Shown: positions 1 to 8,995 of the stretch, one piece after another
Layout of the letters: each line of letters starts with the position of its first letter
Position numbering within the stretch: position 1 is the first letter of the stretch
Assembly (NCBI RefSeq): GCF_002968575.1
Contig: NZ_PVBM01000005.1
Coordinates: 186,001-250,000, forward strand
Direction of reading: 5' to 3'
DNA length: 64,000 nt
DNA from: Neorhizobium huautlense
Lineage (GTDB): Bacteria; Pseudomonadota; Alphaproteobacteria; Rhizobiales; Rhizobiaceae
The notes under the pieces: model-generated
The model's database searches: none
Told to the model about the DNA's origin: nothing
Seen by the model: only the letters and a program-made list of their open reading frames with translations
Program-made: the position numbers and the translations under genes

Positions 1-1407
1 CGCCAGGCCAAGGCGCTGGAAAACAAGATCCTGCCCGATGAGGACAAGACCTTCGTTGCTACTTTCATCGGCGAAGGAGCCCCGCGCTTCTTCCTGCCGC
101 TCGACCAGCAGCTCCGCAACCCGAACTATGCGCAGCTCCTGATCATGTCGAAGGGTGTCGAAGAGCGTGAGCGGCTGATCGTCAAGCTGAGGGACATCCT
201 CGCGAAGGATTTCCCGACCGTGCGCGGCAAGGTCGACCGTCTCTTCCTCGGTCCGCCGACCGGCTGGCCCGTGCAGATGCGCGTGGTCGGTCCCGACAAG
301 GCCGAGGTCCGCCGTATCGCCGATCTCGTCAAGGAACGCTACCGGCAGCAGCCGCTGTTCGGCGCCATCCACGACGACTGGCTGGAGCCGGTGCCCGCGA
401 TGAAACTGGTCGTCGACCAGGATCGCGCCCGCGCCCTCAGCGTTACCTCGCAGCGCGTTCGCCAGATGCTGCAGGCCTCCGCCTCAGGCGCGCCGATCAG
501 CGACTTCCGAGACGGCGAGGAAACGGTGTCCATCGTCGTGCGTGAACCGGAAGCGACCCGCAATCTGCTTTCGGCCGTGCAGTCGGTCTATGTGCCGACC
601 GATTTCGGCGGCTTCGTGCCGGTCTCGCAGGTGGCCAAGGTCGTGCCCGTGCTCGAACAAGGCATCGAGTGGCGCCGCGACCGCCTGCCGACGATCACCG
701 TCAAGGCGACGCTGCCGGATGGCATCGAGCCCACCCAGGTTTCGCTCAACCTCTACAACAGCATGGCCGATCTGCGGGCCAGCCTGCCGGCGGGCTACAA
801 GATCGAGATCCAGGGCGGGGCTGAAGATTCTGCCGAAAGCCAGGCGTCGATCGCCGCCAAGGCGCCGATCATGCTGCTTGTCATCCTGCTCCTGCTGATG
901 GTCCAGCTCCAGCATTTCGGCAAGGCCATGCTGGTGCTGGCGACCGGCCCGCTCGGCATCATCGGCGCCGCCATGGCGTTGTTGATCACAGGCGCGCCCT
1001 TCGGCTTCGTCGCCATCCTCGGAGTGATCGCGCTGCTCGGCATCATCATCCGCAACTCGATCATTCTCGTCGACCAGATCGATCAGGATATCGCCGCCGG
1101 CATGGACCGGATGGAAGCGATCGTCGGCGCCGCCGTCCGCCGTTTCCGACCGATCACGCTGACGGCATTGACTGCGGTGCTTGCGCTGATCCCGATCTCG
1201 CGCGGCCTGTTCTGGGGACCGCTCGCCTATGCAATGATGGGCGGCATTCTCGTGGCCACCGTGCTCACCATCCTCGTCCTCCCCGCCGGCTATGCGCTCT
1301 TCTTTGGTCGCGAACGTAAGAAGAAGAGCGATGATGACCTCCAGCCGGCAAATCAAGGCGACCTGTTCGAAAGCCGTGAAACACCCCTGCCCATGGCTGC
1401 CGAATAA
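1..1407 (+). CDS. RND efflux transporter permease, C-terminal part (5' end outside window)
   Basis: The frame is open from base 1, so this is the last 468 residues of a protein normally just over 1,000 residues long. The family exports drugs or toxic compounds across the inner membrane by proton antiport, with a periplasmic adaptor and an outer-membrane channel. Visible are the second periplasmic porter region (about residues 1-280 of the fragment) and a block of hydrophobic helices (about 285-440) that includes GIIIRNSIILVDQ, the conserved helix seen in AcrB-like pumps. The tail after FFGRERKKK is charged and cytoplasmic. The adaptor gene is presumably upstream, outside the window. The gene ends at a strong hairpin terminator. 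The family is certain; the substrate is unknown. Confidence 0.93.
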   Translation, partial: RQAKALENKILPDEDKTFVATFIGEGAPRFFLPLDQQLRNPNYAQLLIMSKGVEERERLIVKLRDILAKDFPTVRGKVDRLFLGPPTGWPVQMRVVGPDKAEVRRIADLVKERYRQQPLFGAIHDDWLEPVPAMKLVVDQDRARALSVTSQRVRQMLQASASGAPISDFRDGEETVSIVVREPEATRNLLSAVQSVYVPTDFGGFVPVSQVAKVVPVLEQGIEWRRDRLPTITVKATLPDGIEPTQVSLNLYNSMADLRASLPAGYKIEIQGGAEDSAESQASIAAKAPIMLLVILLLLMVQLQHFGKAMLVLATGPLGIIGAAMALLITGAPFGFVAILGVIALLGIIIRNSIILVDQIDQDIAAGMDRMEAIVGAAVRRFRPITLTALTAVLALIPISRGLFWGPLAYAMMGGILVATVLTILVLPAGYALFFGRERKKKSDDDLQPANQGDLFESRETPLPMAAE

Positions 1408-2342
1408 TGTCGCCCGCCTTCCTCCGGGGCTTGGAATCCCCGGAGGAAGGCGTTTTGATTGTGTTTGACGGCGTCGAAGATGTAGTCCGTCACCATGCGC
1501 ACCCGCGGTATGTGGCTCAGGTCCCGATGGCAGACGAGCCAATAGTTGCGCCGCAGTTCCACCTCGTCCGGCAGGACGATCTGCAGATCCGGCTGCGTGC
1601 GGGTGATGAAATGCGGCAGCACGCAGAGCCCGAGCCCGTTCAAAGTGGCCGTCATCTGGGCGAAGATGCTTGAACTCTGGAACCGCGCCTTGATGCCCGG
1701 ATGCACGTCGCCGAGGTAATCCAGGCCGGGAACGAAGATCATATCCTCGATATAACCGATGAAGGGATGCTCGAGCAGATCCTCCCGGCTGCGGATTGGA
1801 GCGGCCTTGGCGAGGTAGGATTTCGACCCGTAGACGTTCAGGTTATAGTCGGTCAGCTTTTCGGTGAGATAGGGGCCTTCCTTGGGAGGATCGAGCGACA
1901 CGGCGATGTCGGCTTCCTTGCGCGACAGCGACATGATCTGCTGGATCGTCACCAGTTCGAGCGAAATGTTCGGATGGCTGTCGCAGAAATCGCGGATCTT
2001 GTCGGCAAAGAAGAAGTTCGCAAATCCTTCCGGCGCGCTCAGGCGCACCACGCCCCGCTGGGCGGTCGTCCCGGAGGTTATGTCTGCGGCAAGTCGATCC
2101 GCCTCCGCCTCGATCCGTTCCGCCGCCTCTATGAAGCGCTGGCCGAGCGCGGTCAGAACATAGCCGCGCGGATTGCGTTCGAAGAGTTTTACCTTGAGCG
2201 AAAACTCCAGCCGGTCGATGCGGCGCGAAACGGTGGCGTGGCTGGTGCGCAACTGCCGGGCAGCCGTCGAGAGCTGGCCGGTGCGGGCCACCGCCAGGAA
2301 ATATTGCAGGTCGTCCCAGGTGAAGTTCGGATTTCCGGTCAT
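1353..2342 (-). CDS. LysR-family transcriptional regulator
   Basis: A 329-residue regulator. The N-terminal winged helix-turn-helix (about residues 6-65, with the core TSHATVSRRIDRLE) binds DNA. The C-terminal part is a two-lobed effector-binding domain. I chose the start at 2342 (MTGNPNF) because GGGGGG precedes it at a good distance; an upstream in-frame ATG at 2357 lies inside a likely operator. It is divergent from the LIV-type transporter operon, so it probably regulates that operon and itself. Odd feature: the last 30 or so residues are encoded across the RND terminator and in antisense to the RND 3' end (55-bp overlap), which suggests an extended C-terminus. The effector is unknown. 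Confidence 0.9.
   Translation of the reverse strand: MTGNPNFTWDDLQYFLAVARTGQLSTAARQLRTSHATVSRRIDRLEFSLKVKLFERNPRGYVLTALGQRFIEAAERIEAEADRLAADITSGTTAQRGVVRLSAPEGFANFFFADKIRDFCDSHPNISLELVTIQQIMSLSRKEADIAVSLDPPKEGPYLTEKLTDYNLNVYGSKSYLAKAAPIRSREDLLEHPFIGYIEDMIFVPGLDYLGDVHPGIKARFQSSSIFAQMTATLNGLGLCVLPHFITRTQPDLQIVLPDEVELRRNYWLVCHRDLSHIPRVRMVTDYIFDAVKHNQNAFLRGFQAPEEGGRHYSAAMGRGVSRLSNRSP
1415..1456 (+). terminator. Rho-independent terminator of the RND operon
   Basis: A perfect 15-bp stem (1415-1429 with 1438-1452, 8-nt loop) is followed by TTTT at 1453-1456, 8 bases after the RND stop codon. The convergent LysR frame runs straight through this hairpin. Confidence 0.85.
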
Positions 2343-2352
2343 GATCCCCCCA

Positions 2353-2387
2353 AGCATCTGTTCAAAAATGCACAGATGCTGTTTGCA
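2353..2387. promoter_or_regulatory. Candidate LysR operator between the regulator and the transporter operon
   Basis: Two overlapping symmetries lie just upstream of the LysR start: a perfect inverted repeat AGCATCTG-N12-CAGATGCT (2353-2380) and TGCA-N11-TGCA (2369-2387), which fits the T-N11-A rule for LysR boxes. The position fits autoregulation and control of the divergent operon starting at 2519. Binding is inferred. Confidence 0.5.
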
Positions 2388-2518
2388 ATTAATTTGATGT
2401 TCCAGCTTGCGTCAATGGCGGTTTTACTAAAGCATGAGGTTGGGAATGGTCGCTTTGAGGAGAGTGGCTCACCAATTTTGAACAGACTCGCACTCTGGCA
2501 TCTCTGGGAGGAGAAATC

Positions 2519-3721
2519 ATGCGAAAGACAATTCTGACGTCCCTGGCGGTTCTTCTGGCAAGCGGCGCGGCCTTTGCGCAGAGCCCATCGGACGGCAAGG
2601 TCAAGATCGGCGTCCTGAACGACCAATCGGGCGTCTATGCGGATTTCGGCGGCAAGTCGTCGGTCGAAGCCGCGAAGATGGCGGTGGAGGATTTCGGCGG
2701 CAAGGTGCTCGGCGTGCCGGTCGAGATCGTCGACGCCGACCACCAGAACAAGCCTGACATTGCCTCCAACATTGCCCGCCAGTGGTACGATACCCAGCAG
2801 GTCGATGCGATCATGGAGCTGACCACTTCGTCGGTTGCGCTCGCCGTGCAGGCGATTGGTAAGGAAAAGAAAAGGATCAATATGGTCACCGGCGCGGCGA
2901 CCACCGATCTTACGGGCAAGGCCTGCAGCCCCTATGGCTTCCATTGGGCCTATGACACCCACGCTCTCGCCGTCGGCACCGGCGGAGCGCTCGTGAAGCA
3001 AGGCGGCGACACCTGGTTCTTCCTGACCGCCGACTACGCCTTCGGTTACTCGCTGGAGCAGCAGACCAGCGATTTCGTTAAGTCGAGCGGCGGCAAGGTT
3101 GTCGGCGCGGTCCGCCATCCGCTGGCGAGCACCGACTTCTCCTCGTTCCTCCTGCAGGCGCAATCTTCCGGCGCCAAGGTCATCGGGCTTGCCAATGCCG
3201 GTCTCGACACGGCAAACGCCATCAAGCAGGCGGCCGAATTCGGCATTACTGCCGGCGGCCAGAACCTCGCGGCCCTGCTCTTCACGCTTGCCGAAGTGCA
3301 TGGTCTGGGCCTTGAAGCTGCTCAAGGCTTGACGCTGACGGAAGGTTATTACTGGAACCTCGACGACAAGAGCCGCGAATTCGCCAAGAAGTTCTTCGCC
3401 CGCACCAAGAAGATGCCGAACATGGTCCATAGCGGAACCTATTCGGCGGTGACGCAATATCTGAAGGCGATCCAGAAGGCCGGAACGGACGACGCGGACG
3501 CCGTCTCCAAGGCGCTGCATGAAATGCCGGTCGACGATTTCTTCGCGCGCAACGGCACGGTCGCCAAGAACGGCCGCATGATCCATGACATGTACCTGCT
3601 GCAGGTCAAGAAGCCGGCCGACAGCAAGGAGCCGTGGGATTACTTCAATGTTCTCGCTACCATTCCCGGCAAGGAAGCCTACATGGATCCTGCAAAGAGC
3701 GGCTGCGAGCTGGTGAAGTAA
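2519..3721 (+). CDS. LIV-type ABC transporter substrate-binding protein
   Basis: A 400-residue periplasmic binding protein of the branched-chain amino acid (Peripla_BP_6) type. The signal peptide (residues 1-21) ends ...SGAAFAQ. The mature part starts VKIGVLNDQSGVYADFGG, the usual first strand of this family. It captures the substrate and delivers it to the permeases encoded at 5458-7345. A strong ribosome site GGGAGGAG (2506-2513) sets the start. The stop codon overlaps the next start (TAATG). The family also includes binders of urea, amides, aromatic acids and short organic acids, so the ligand is not settled. The neighbouring GMC oxidoreductase and valine-pathway genes hint at a substrate other than plain leucine. 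Confidence 0.9.
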   Translation: MRKTILTSLAVLLASGAAFAQSPSDGKVKIGVLNDQSGVYADFGGKSSVEAAKMAVEDFGGKVLGVPVEIVDADHQNKPDIASNIARQWYDTQQVDAIMELTTSSVALAVQAIGKEKKRINMVTGAATTDLTGKACSPYGFHWAYDTHALAVGTGGALVKQGGDTWFFLTADYAFGYSLEQQTSDFVKSSGGKVVGAVRHPLASTDFSSFLLQAQSSGAKVIGLANAGLDTANAIKQAAEFGITAGGQNLAALLFTLAEVHGLGLEAAQGLTLTEGYYWNLDDKSREFAKKFFARTKKMPNMVHSGTYSAVTQYLKAIQKAGTDDADAVSKALHEMPVDDFFARNGTVAKNGRMIHDMYLLQVKKPADSKEPWDYFNVLATIPGKEAYMDPAKSGCELVK

Positions 3722-4503
3722 TGGCGGTTTCCGCGACAGCAACGCATGAGGAGCCGCGGGTGGTGCTTTCCGCCCGCGGCCTCACGAAACACTTCGGCGC
3801 CTTCGCGGCGGTGAAGAATGTCGATCTCGACGTCGAACATGCGCGCGTCCACGCCCTGATCGGCCCGAACGGGGCGGGGAAAACGACCGTCTTCAACCTG
3901 CTCACCAAGTTCCTGCAGCCGACATCCGGCTCGATCACCCTGCTCGGCACGGATATCACCAGGACCGCGCCGGACAAGGTGGCGCGCATGGGGCTGGTGC
4001 GCTCGTTCCAGATCTCCGCGGTCTTCCCGCATCTGACCGTGCTCGACAATGTCCGCGTCGCGCTGCAGCGGCCGAACAGTCTCGCAACGCAGTTCTGGCT
4101 GCCGATGTCCTCGCTCGATCGCCTGAACGCCCGCGCCGACGAGCTGATCGAGGCAGTCGGCCTCAAGCGGGAGCGTAACTCGCTGGCCGCCGATCTTTCC
4201 TACGGCCGCAAGCGTGTGCTGGAGATCGCCACGACGCTGGCGCTCGATCCGAAGGTCCTGCTGCTCGACGAGCCGATGGCCGGCATGGGGCAGGAGGATA
4301 TCGGCACCGTTTCCAACATCATCCGCGAAGTCGCCAAGACCCGGGCCGTGTTGATGGTGGAGCACAACCTTTCCGTCGTCGCCGACATCTGCCACCACGT
4401 CACCGTGCTCCAGCGCGGCGAAATCCTCGCCGAAGGCGACTATGCCACGGTCAGCCAGGACGAACGCGTGCGGCTCGCCTATATGGGTTCGGAGGACGCA
4501 TGA
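3721..4503 (+). CDS. livG: LIV-type ABC transporter ATP-binding protein (LivG-like)
   Basis: A 260-residue cytoplasmic ATPase that powers the LIV-type importer. Walker A is GPNGAGKTT (about residue 45), the signature region reads LSYGRKRVLEI, and Walker B is VLLLDEPMAGM. The signature LSYG in place of LSGG is usual for LivG proteins. The start MAVSATA at 3721 overlaps the stop of the binding-protein gene, and the 3' end overlaps the next gene by ATGA, so translation is coupled. The longer open frame upstream of 3721 lies inside the preceding gene and is not used. Confidence 0.92.
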   Translation: MAVSATATHEEPRVVLSARGLTKHFGAFAAVKNVDLDVEHARVHALIGPNGAGKTTVFNLLTKFLQPTSGSITLLGTDITRTAPDKVARMGLVRSFQISAVFPHLTVLDNVRVALQRPNSLATQFWLPMSSLDRLNARADELIEAVGLKRERNSLAADLSYGRKRVLEIATTLALDPKVLLLDEPMAGMGQEDIGTVSNIIREVAKTRAVLMVEHNLSVVADICHHVTVLQRGEILAEGDYATVSQDERVRLAYMGSEDA

Positions 4504-5201
4504 CCCCTCTGCTGCAAGTTTCCAACCTCAATGCCTGGTATGGCGAAAGCCATGTGCTGCACGGCGTTGACATGACCGTGGGCGAGGGCGAGACGATCAC
4601 CATTCTCGGCCGCAACGGCGTCGGCAAGACCACAACGCTGCGCACCATCGTCGGCATCATCCGCGAGCGGAAGGGCGAAATCCGCTTCGCTGGCAAGGAC
4701 ATGCTCGGCGTGCCCCTGCACAAGACCGCACATGCCGGTATTGGCTTCGTGCCGGAAGAGCGCGGGATCTTCTCGACGCTGACCGTCGAGGAAAACCTGA
4801 TGCTGCCGCCGGTGGTGGCGGAGGGCGGCATGTCGCTCGACGAGATCTACGAACTTTTCCCGAACCTGAAAGAACGCCGCGCCAGCCCCGGCACGAAACT
4901 CTCCGGCGGCGAGCAACAGATGCTGGCGATCGCCCGCATCCTGCGCACGGGCGTGAAGTTGCTGATCCTGGACGAGCCGACCGAAGGACTTGCCCCGGTC
5001 ATCGTGCAGAGGATCGGCGAGGTTTTGAAGAAACTCAAGGAGCGCGGCATGACGGTGCTCCTGGTGGAGCAGAATTTCCGCTTCGCAAGCCGCATCGCCG
5101 ATCGCTTCTACTTGATGGAGCATGGCAAGATGGTCGCGGATTTCCCGGTCGGCGAACTGCCGGGCAAGATGGACATGCTGCATAAAGTGCTGGGGGTGTA
5201 G
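4500..5201 (+). CDS. livF: LIV-type ABC transporter ATP-binding protein (LivF-like)
   Basis: A 233-residue ATPase, the second nucleotide-binding subunit of the same importer. Walker A is GRNGVGKTT, the signature is LSGGEQQMLAIAR, Walker B is LLILDEPTEGLAP, and the switch region is LLVEQNF; all are typical of LivF. It overlaps livG by four bases (ATGA). A palindromic mosaic element separates it from the permease genes, which is an unusual break inside a LIV operon. Confidence 0.93.
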   Translation: MTPLLQVSNLNAWYGESHVLHGVDMTVGEGETITILGRNGVGKTTTLRTIVGIIRERKGEIRFAGKDMLGVPLHKTAHAGIGFVPEERGIFSTLTVEENLMLPPVVAEGGMSLDEIYELFPNLKERRASPGTKLSGGEQQMLAIARILRTGVKLLILDEPTEGLAPVIVQRIGEVLKKLKERGMTVLLVEQNFRFASRIADRFYLMEHGKMVADFPVGELPGKMDMLHKVLGV

Positions 5202-5250
5202 GGATGGTGATCGCTCTCAGGAAACCTCGGCATTTGGATATGGAATATGG

Positions 5251-5413
5251 GCGGTGCGGCAGGCTCCCGATCTCCCCCCTTGTGGGGGAGATGTCACCGG
5301 AGGTGACAGAGGGGGGTAGTACGGCAAGTTCGACTGAAGAGGGTGTGGCGCCACCCCCCTCTGCCCTGCCGGGCATCTCCCCCACAAGGGGGGAGATTGG
5401 CACGCCGCGCCGT
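5251..5413. repeat. RIME-like palindromic mosaic element, copy 1
   Basis: Two arms of the type GATCTCCCCCCTTGTGGG and its complement (near 5269 and 5385) flank an inner GAGGGGGGTAG / CACCCCCCTCT pair. An outer GCGGTGCGGCAGGCTCCC arm starts at 5251. The same element recurs at about 22041 and 41117. It sits between livF and livH and fills nearly all of that gap. It resembles the Rhizobium intergenic mosaic elements known from rhizobial genomes. No protein is encoded. Confidence 0.75.
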
Positions 5414-5457
5414 CTTCCTCAAATCGCGACGACATTGGTCAGGAGGAGCCTCGCCCC

Positions 5458-6345
5458 ATGACGATGATCTTCGGAATCCCGCTCCAGGCATTTCTCGGGC
5501 AGCTCCTGATCGGGCTGATCAACGGCTCCTTCTACGCGATGCTGAGCCTCGGCCTCGCCGTCATCTTCGGGCTGTTGCGGGTCATCAATTTCGCCCACGG
5601 CGCGCAATATATGCTCGGCGCTTTTGCGGCGATGCTGATGCTGCAGTATTTCGGCATCAACTACTGGTTCGCGCTGATCCTCGCGCCGATCGTCGTCGGC
5701 CTGTTCGGCGCATTCATCGAACGCACCATGCTGTCGAGGCTCTACAATCTCGATCCGCTCTACGGCCTGCTGTTCACCTTCGGCCTGGCGCTGACGATAG
5801 AGGGCACCTTCCGTTATCTCTACGGTTCATCCGGCCAGCCCTACGCGGTACCGGCGCAGCTTGCCGGCGGCACGAATCTCGGCTTCATGTTCCTGCCGAT
5901 CTATCGGGGCTGGGTCGTCGTGGTATCGCTTGTCGCCTGTATCGGCACATGGCTGCTGATCGAGAAGACCAAGCTCGGTTCCTACCTGCGCGCGGCGACG
6001 GAAAACCCGGTTCTCGTACAGGCCTTCGGCGTCAACGTGCCGGTGCTCCTGACGCTGACCTACGGGATCGGGGCGGGGCTCGCGGCCTTCGCCGGCGTGC
6101 TCGCGGCCCCCATCTACCAGGTCTCGCCGCTGATGGGTTCGAACATCATCATCGTCGTTTTCGCGGTGGTCGTGGTCGGCGGCATGGGTTCGATCATGGG
6201 CGCGATCGTCACAGGCTACATGCTCGGCATCGCCGAGGGCCTCACCAAGGTATTTTACCCGGAAGCCTCGAATATCGTGATCTTCGTGATCATGGCGATC
6301 GTGCTTCTGCTGAGGCCCGCCGGCCTCTTCGGACGGGATGCGTAA
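5458..6345 (+). CDS. livH: LIV-type ABC transporter permease (LivH-like)
   Basis: A 295-residue inner-membrane permease with about eight hydrophobic helices. The N-terminal stretch GLINGSFYAMLSLGLAVIFG and the following RVINFAHGAQYMLGAF are hallmarks of LivH. It forms the translocation pore with the LivM-like protein. AGGAGG at 5441-5446 precedes the ATG at 5458 by about 11 bases. It lies downstream of a palindromic element, so its expression may differ from that of the upstream ATPase genes. The 3' end overlaps the next gene by eight bases. Confidence 0.92.
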   Translation: MTMIFGIPLQAFLGQLLIGLINGSFYAMLSLGLAVIFGLLRVINFAHGAQYMLGAFAAMLMLQYFGINYWFALILAPIVVGLFGAFIERTMLSRLYNLDPLYGLLFTFGLALTIEGTFRYLYGSSGQPYAVPAQLAGGTNLGFMFLPIYRGWVVVVSLVACIGTWLLIEKTKLGSYLRAATENPVLVQAFGVNVPVLLTLTYGIGAGLAAFAGVLAAPIYQVSPLMGSNIIIVVFAVVVVGGMGSIMGAIVTGYMLGIAEGLTKVFYPEASNIVIFVIMAIVLLLRPAGLFGRDA

Positions 6346-7345
6346 GATGAGCGACATGACCCATACCGCAGCCAAACCGCGCGCCGAACGGTCGGCCACC
6401 GCGTCGATGACCTACGCGATCTTCCTCACCACGGGATTGATCCTGCTCCTTCTCGCGCCGCTGTTCTTCTACCCGATCTTCCTGATGAAGCTGCTCTGCT
6501 TCGCCCTGTTTGCCTGTGCCTTCAACCTGCTGCTCGGTTATACCGGGCTGCTCTCCTTCGGCCACGCGACGTTCTTCGGGGGGGCTGCCTATTTCACCGC
6601 CCATGTGGTGAAGGAATGGGGTTTCCCGCCCGAGCTCGGCGTCCTGACCGGCGTCGTCGGCGCAGCATTGCTCGGCCTCGTCATGGGTTACGTGGCAATC
6701 CGCCGGCAGGGCATCTATTTCGCGATGATCACGCTTGCGCTGTCTCAGATGTTCTTCTTCTTCTGCCTGCAGGCGGAATTTACCAAAGGCGAGGACGGCA
6801 TCCAGTCGGTGCCGCGCGGGCATCTCTTCGGCTTCATCGACCTCAGCCAGTCGACCAATATGTATTACTTCGTGCTGGCGGTGTTCCTGATCGGCATGGT
6901 GGTGATCTGGCGCTTCATCAACTCGCCCTTCGGGATGATCCTGAAGTCGATCCGCGAGAACGAGGCGCGGGCCACCTCGCTTGGTTATTCCGTCGCACGC
7001 TACAAGCTCGGCGCCTTCGTGATGTCCGCGGCGCTGGCGGGCCTTGCCGGCGGCGTCAAGGCGCTGGTCTTCCAGTTCGCGACGCTCACCGACGTCGCCT
7101 GGCAGATGTCCGGAGAAGTCATCCTGATGACGCTGCTCGGCGGCATCGGCACGCTGATCGGGCCGATCTTCGGCGCCGGTCTGGTGGTCACCCTGCAGAA
7201 CTATCTGGCGACCTCGGATTTCCCGGTAACGATCATCACCGGTGTCGTCTTCATGGTCTGCGTCCTCCTGTTCCGGCGGGGCCTTATCGGCGAATTCTAT
7301 GCCTCCCGCCTCGGCCGCAAGCTCGGCTTCGAGCATCGGCGCTGA
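6338..7345 (+). CDS. livM: LIV-type ABC transporter permease (LivM-like)
   Basis: A 335-residue membrane protein, the second permease of the importer. The N-terminal 25 residues are polar, followed by many hydrophobic helices. The motif LLLGYTGLLSFGHATFFGG is diagnostic for LivM, and LLGGIGTLIGPIFGA near the C-terminus is also typical. Two starts are possible: ATG 6338, overlapping livH, or ATG 6347 (MSDMTHT); the second makes a more usual N-terminus. Fourteen bases later the GMC oxidoreductase gene starts, so the two are probably co-transcribed. Confidence 0.92.
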   Translation: MRKMSDMTHTAAKPRAERSATASMTYAIFLTTGLILLLLAPLFFYPIFLMKLLCFALFACAFNLLLGYTGLLSFGHATFFGGAAYFTAHVVKEWGFPPELGVLTGVVGAALLGLVMGYVAIRRQGIYFAMITLALSQMFFFFCLQAEFTKGEDGIQSVPRGHLFGFIDLSQSTNMYYFVLAVFLIGMVVIWRFINSPFGMILKSIRENEARATSLGYSVARYKLGAFVMSAALAGLAGGVKALVFQFATLTDVAWQMSGEVILMTLLGGIGTLIGPIFGAGLVVTLQNYLATSDFPVTIITGVVFMVCVLLFRRGLIGEFYASRLGRKLGFEHRR

Positions 7346-7358
7346 ACGGTCACAAGCA

Positions 7359-8954
7359 ATGGAAAATTACGATTACATTGTCATCGGCGCCGGCAGCGCC
7401 GGATGCGTCCTCGCCAACCGGTTGTCGAAGGACCCGGCAAATCGCGTCCTGATCCTGGAAGCGGGCGGCAACGACAATTACCACTGGGTGCATATTCCGG
7501 TCGGCTATCTCTACTGCATCAACAACCCGCGCACCGACTGGTGCTTCACGACTGAGAAGGAAGAGGGGCTGAACGGCCGCTCGCTCTCCTATCCGCGCGG
7601 AAAGATCCTCGGCGGCTGCTCCTCGATCAACGGCATGATCTACATGCGCGGCCAGGCGCGGGACTACGATCTGTGGCGGCAGATGGGCTGCACCGGCTGG
7701 GGCTGGGACGACGTGCTGCCGATCTTCAAGAAGAGCCAGGATTTCTATCGAGGCGCCGATGAGATGCACGGTGCCGGCGGCGAGTGGCGGATCGAAAAGC
7801 AGCGTCTCCATTGGGCGGTGCTCGATGCCTTCCAGAGGGCGGCGGAAGAGGCCGGCATCCCGATCGTCGAGGATTTCAACCGGGGCGACAACGAGGGCTC
7901 CAGTTATTTCGATGTCAACCAGCGCTCCGGCATCCGCTGGAATGCGTCCAAGGCCTTCCTGCGTCCGGCGATGAAACGTTCGAACCTCACCGTGCTGACG
8001 AAGGCGCATGTGCGGCGGCTGATCATCGAAAACGGCGAGGTCAAGGGCGTCGAATTCCAGCACGACGGCGTCACCAAGAAGGCCTATGCGGCAAAAGAAA
8101 CCGTGCTCAGCGCCGGCGCGATCGGTACGCCGCATATCCTCGAGCTTTCCGGCGTCGGCCGCGGCGATATCCTGCAGAATGCGGGGGTCGATGTGGTCAA
8201 GGAGGTCAAGGGCGTCGGCGAGAACCTGCAGGACCACCTGCAGCTGCGCATGGTCTACAAGGTGACCGGCGTTCCGACGCTGAACGAAAAGGCATCGAGC
8301 CTGGTCGGCAAGGCCGCGATCGGCCTCGAATATGCATTCAAGCGCTCCGGGCCGATGTCGATGGCGCCGAGCCAGCTTGGCATTTTCACCAAGTCCGGAC
8401 CGGACAAGGAAACGGCGGATCTCGAATATCACGTGCAGCCGGTCTCGCTCGACAAGTTCGGCGACCCGGTGCATGCATTTCCGGCCATGACTGCCAGCGT
8501 CTGCAACCTTCGCCCGGAAAGCCGCGGTTCGGTGCATCTGAAAAGCCCGGATTTTGCCGCTTCTCCGGCAATTCATCCGAATTATCTTTCCGCGCCGGCC
8601 GACCGGCACGTTGCCGTGAAGTCGATCCGGCTAACCCGGGAAATCGTCCGCAAGCCCGCATTCGCGCGCTATCATCCGGAAGAATACAAGCCTGGCCCGA
8701 GCTACGAGACGGAAGCCGATCTCGAAAGAGCCGCGGGCGATATCGGCACGACCATCTTCCATCCGGTCGGCACCGCCCGCATGGGCGCCGATCCGGAGAG
8801 TGTCGTCGATCCACGGCTGAAAATGCGGGCGCTTGGGAAATTGCGTATCGCCGATGCCTCGATCATGCCCAATATAACCTCCGGCAACACCAATTCGCCG
8901 ACGATCATGATCGCCGAAAAGGCGGCCGAGATGATTTTGGCGGATAACAGGTAG
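7359..8954 (+). CDS. GMC-family FAD-dependent oxidoreductase (choline/alcohol dehydrogenase-like)
   Basis: A 531-residue flavoprotein. The N-terminus YDYIVIGAGSAGCVLANRLS is the FAD-binding Rossmann motif. GKILGGCSSINGMIYMRG is the first GMC signature and GAIGTPHILELSGVG the second. The C-terminus has the catalytic-histidine region IFHPVGTARMG and NITSGNTNSPTIMIAEKAA. Members oxidise a primary or secondary alcohol to the carbonyl, passing electrons to oxygen or a membrane acceptor. It starts 13 bases after livM, so the imported compound or a product of it may be the alcohol. The start at 7359 (MENYDY) fits the family; the longer upstream frame overlaps livM. Choline specificity cannot be read from the sequence. 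Confidence 0.88.
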   Translation: MENYDYIVIGAGSAGCVLANRLSKDPANRVLILEAGGNDNYHWVHIPVGYLYCINNPRTDWCFTTEKEEGLNGRSLSYPRGKILGGCSSINGMIYMRGQARDYDLWRQMGCTGWGWDDVLPIFKKSQDFYRGADEMHGAGGEWRIEKQRLHWAVLDAFQRAAEEAGIPIVEDFNRGDNEGSSYFDVNQRSGIRWNASKAFLRPAMKRSNLTVLTKAHVRRLIIENGEVKGVEFQHDGVTKKAYAAKETVLSAGAIGTPHILELSGVGRGDILQNAGVDVVKEVKGVGENLQDHLQLRMVYKVTGVPTLNEKASSLVGKAAIGLEYAFKRSGPMSMAPSQLGIFTKSGPDKETADLEYHVQPVSLDKFGDPVHAFPAMTASVCNLRPESRGSVHLKSPDFAASPAIHPNYLSAPADRHVAVKSIRLTREIVRKPAFARYHPEEYKPGPSYETEADLERAAGDIGTTIFHPVGTARMGADPESVVDPRLKMRALGKLRIADASIMPNITSGNTNSPTIMIAEKAAEMILADNR

Positions 8955-8995
8955 GGTGGGAGGTCGAATGTAGAGAGTTTGGACGGTGCGATGTT

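Noticed and set aside
484..1542. A 352-codon minus-strand frame across the RND gene
   Set aside because: It is antisense to the conserved RND membrane region, its composition is dominated by His, Asp, Arg and Gln, and there is no credible start.
6290..7336. A 348-codon minus-strand frame across the LivM-like gene
   Set aside because: It is a shadow of a membrane-protein gene: hydrophobic codons read backwards give a Glu/Asp/His/Gln-rich product.
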